Assembly: GCA_008727115.1 (NCBI GenBank)
Contig: CP044131.1
Location: forward strand, 1,922,001 to 1,986,000
DNA from: Comamonas testosteroni
GTDB taxonomy: Bacteria > Pseudomonadota > Gammaproteobacteria > Burkholderiales > Burkholderiaceae_C
Length of the DNA: 64,000 nt
Reading direction: 5' to 3'
The position numbers and the translations under genes were made by a program. The notes beneath the pieces are model-generated. The model was given only the letters and a program-made list of their open reading frames with translations, had not been told where the DNA came from and did no database searches. Positions 63,494 to 64,000 of the stretch are shown in pieces; within the stretch, counting starts at the first letter, position 1, and each line of letters starts with the position of its first letter.

Positions 63494-64000
63494 TTATGGA
63501 TCTGTCGCGGTGGGCTTATCTGTGCGATGGAAGTGGGTGGATTCTGTCTCTAATTGCTTGAAGGACTGCAAAAACTCTGCATCGGTGCGGTAGAGCCTCA
63601 CCGGGCTGCCGCTCTTGTGCAGTAGATTGGCGCGTTCAAGTCGCTGCTGGGCAGGCAGCTTCAGACCTATGACGTGCAGCTTTCCACCACGTCGTGCAAC
63701 CATGCGCTCCAGACGGGCAAAGGTCTCCACGCCGGTAATGTCAATGCTGTTGATGGACTGCATCAACAAGGCCAGGTCCTTGGCTTGCGGTGCTTGACCC
63801 AGGGCATCAGAGGCGTGGCTTTCCAGCGCACTGGCTGTCGCAAAGTCCAGATCCGCATCCATGCGCAGGGTGACGATGTCTGGAGACAGTGGCGGCAGTT
63901 GCCAGAGCTTGAGGCTGCGCAGACTGCCGTCAGGATGCTGGCCGACCTCGACGATGCGCGGGTGCAAATGCTGGTAGAGGTAGTAGGCCTGGTTCAGCAA
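63494..64000 (-). CDS. SulP-family anion transporter, C-terminal STAS domain, partial
   Basis: The last 168 residues of a minus-strand protein whose N-terminal part lies beyond the right edge. The segment VGQHPDGSLRSLKLWQLPPLSPDIVTLRMDADLDFATASALES followed by INSIDITGVETFARLERMVARRGGKLHVIGLKLPAQQRLERA is a STAS domain as found at the end of SulP transporters (the domain is also found alone). The membrane part must be checked outside the window. Confidence 0.7.
   Translation of the reverse strand: MLNQAYYLYQHLHPRIVEVGQHPDGSLRSLKLWQLPPLSPDIVTLRMDADLDFATASALESHASDALGQAPQAKDLALLMQSINSIDITGVETFARLERMVARRGGKLHVIGLKLPAQQRLERANLLHKSGSPVRLYRTDAEFLQSFKQLETESTHFHRTDKPTATDP

Overview
The window looks like a Comamonadaceae chromosome (most likely Comamonas; this is inferred from gene content and order, not from a search) carrying a multidrug-resistance island of about 23.6 kb. 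The outer parts (1-11042 and 34645-64000) are GC-rich, densely packed housekeeping and envelope genes. The block guaA / guaB / DUF4124 / rnfH-ratA / smpB, followed by alaS, is typical of beta-proteobacteria.

Left chromosomal part: a MarR-controlled tripartite drug efflux operon (marR, outer-membrane factor, emrA, emrB; emrB runs off the left edge), a CopD-like membrane protein, a phosphonate-type ABC transporter (phnD-phnC-phnE, with PhnE a two-domain fusion), and a large beta-propeller lipoprotein.

Island (11043-34644): it is bounded by two same-orientation copies of a 1186-bp IS5-family element. Their 4-bp flanks are swapped (CTAA-IS-TTAA ... TTAA-IS-CTAA), the signature of a circular molecule entering by homologous recombination between IS copies. 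In order inside: a trlF-type ATPase fragment; IS26-msr(E)-mph(E)-IS26; a class 1 integron whose intI1 is cut by IS26 (strong PcS promoter, aac(6')-Ib', aadA2); floR behind a cmlA-type leader-peptide attenuator; tetR(G)/tet(G), with tetR split by an IS903-group element that left a 9-bp duplication; a truncated lysR; ISCR3; a groEL-intI1 gene fusion; a second integron segment (PcH1, dfrA5-like cassette, qacEdelta1, sul1); IS6100 plus a second partial IS6100; the integron end IRt; a small HAD-fold protein gene; and a frameshifted second IS5-family element. This is the backbone of the Salmonella genomic island 1 / In104 multidrug region (aadA2 ... floR-tetR-tet(G)-lysR-ISCR3-groEL/intI1 ... sul1-IS6100), rearranged and expanded. 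Predicted phenotypes: macrolides, aminoglycosides, phenicols including florfenicol, tetracyclines, trimethoprim, sulfonamides and some quaternary ammonium compounds.

Right chromosomal part: immediately beyond the island lies a two-gene putative RNA-repair unit (RNA ligase plus HD-phosphohydrolase/P-loop kinase). It is followed by an outer-membrane protein and an amidohydrolase, tRNA-Pro(UGG), small envelope proteins, guaA, a PIN/Phd toxin-antitoxin pair with a palindromic operator, guaB, rnfH-ratA, smpB, alaS, a periplasmic-binding-protein/diguanylate-cyclase pair, trmB, gluQ, a flavin oxidase, a LysR gene bracketed by inverted 120-bp repeats and divergent from pirin-doxX-flavodoxin, trhO, a ParA/MinD ATPase with a second diguanylate cyclase, and the 3' end of a SulP transporter gene.

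No CRISPR array, rRNA operon or phage genes were seen. Junctions between mobile elements are given to the base where repeats or target duplications fix them; elsewhere they are approximate.
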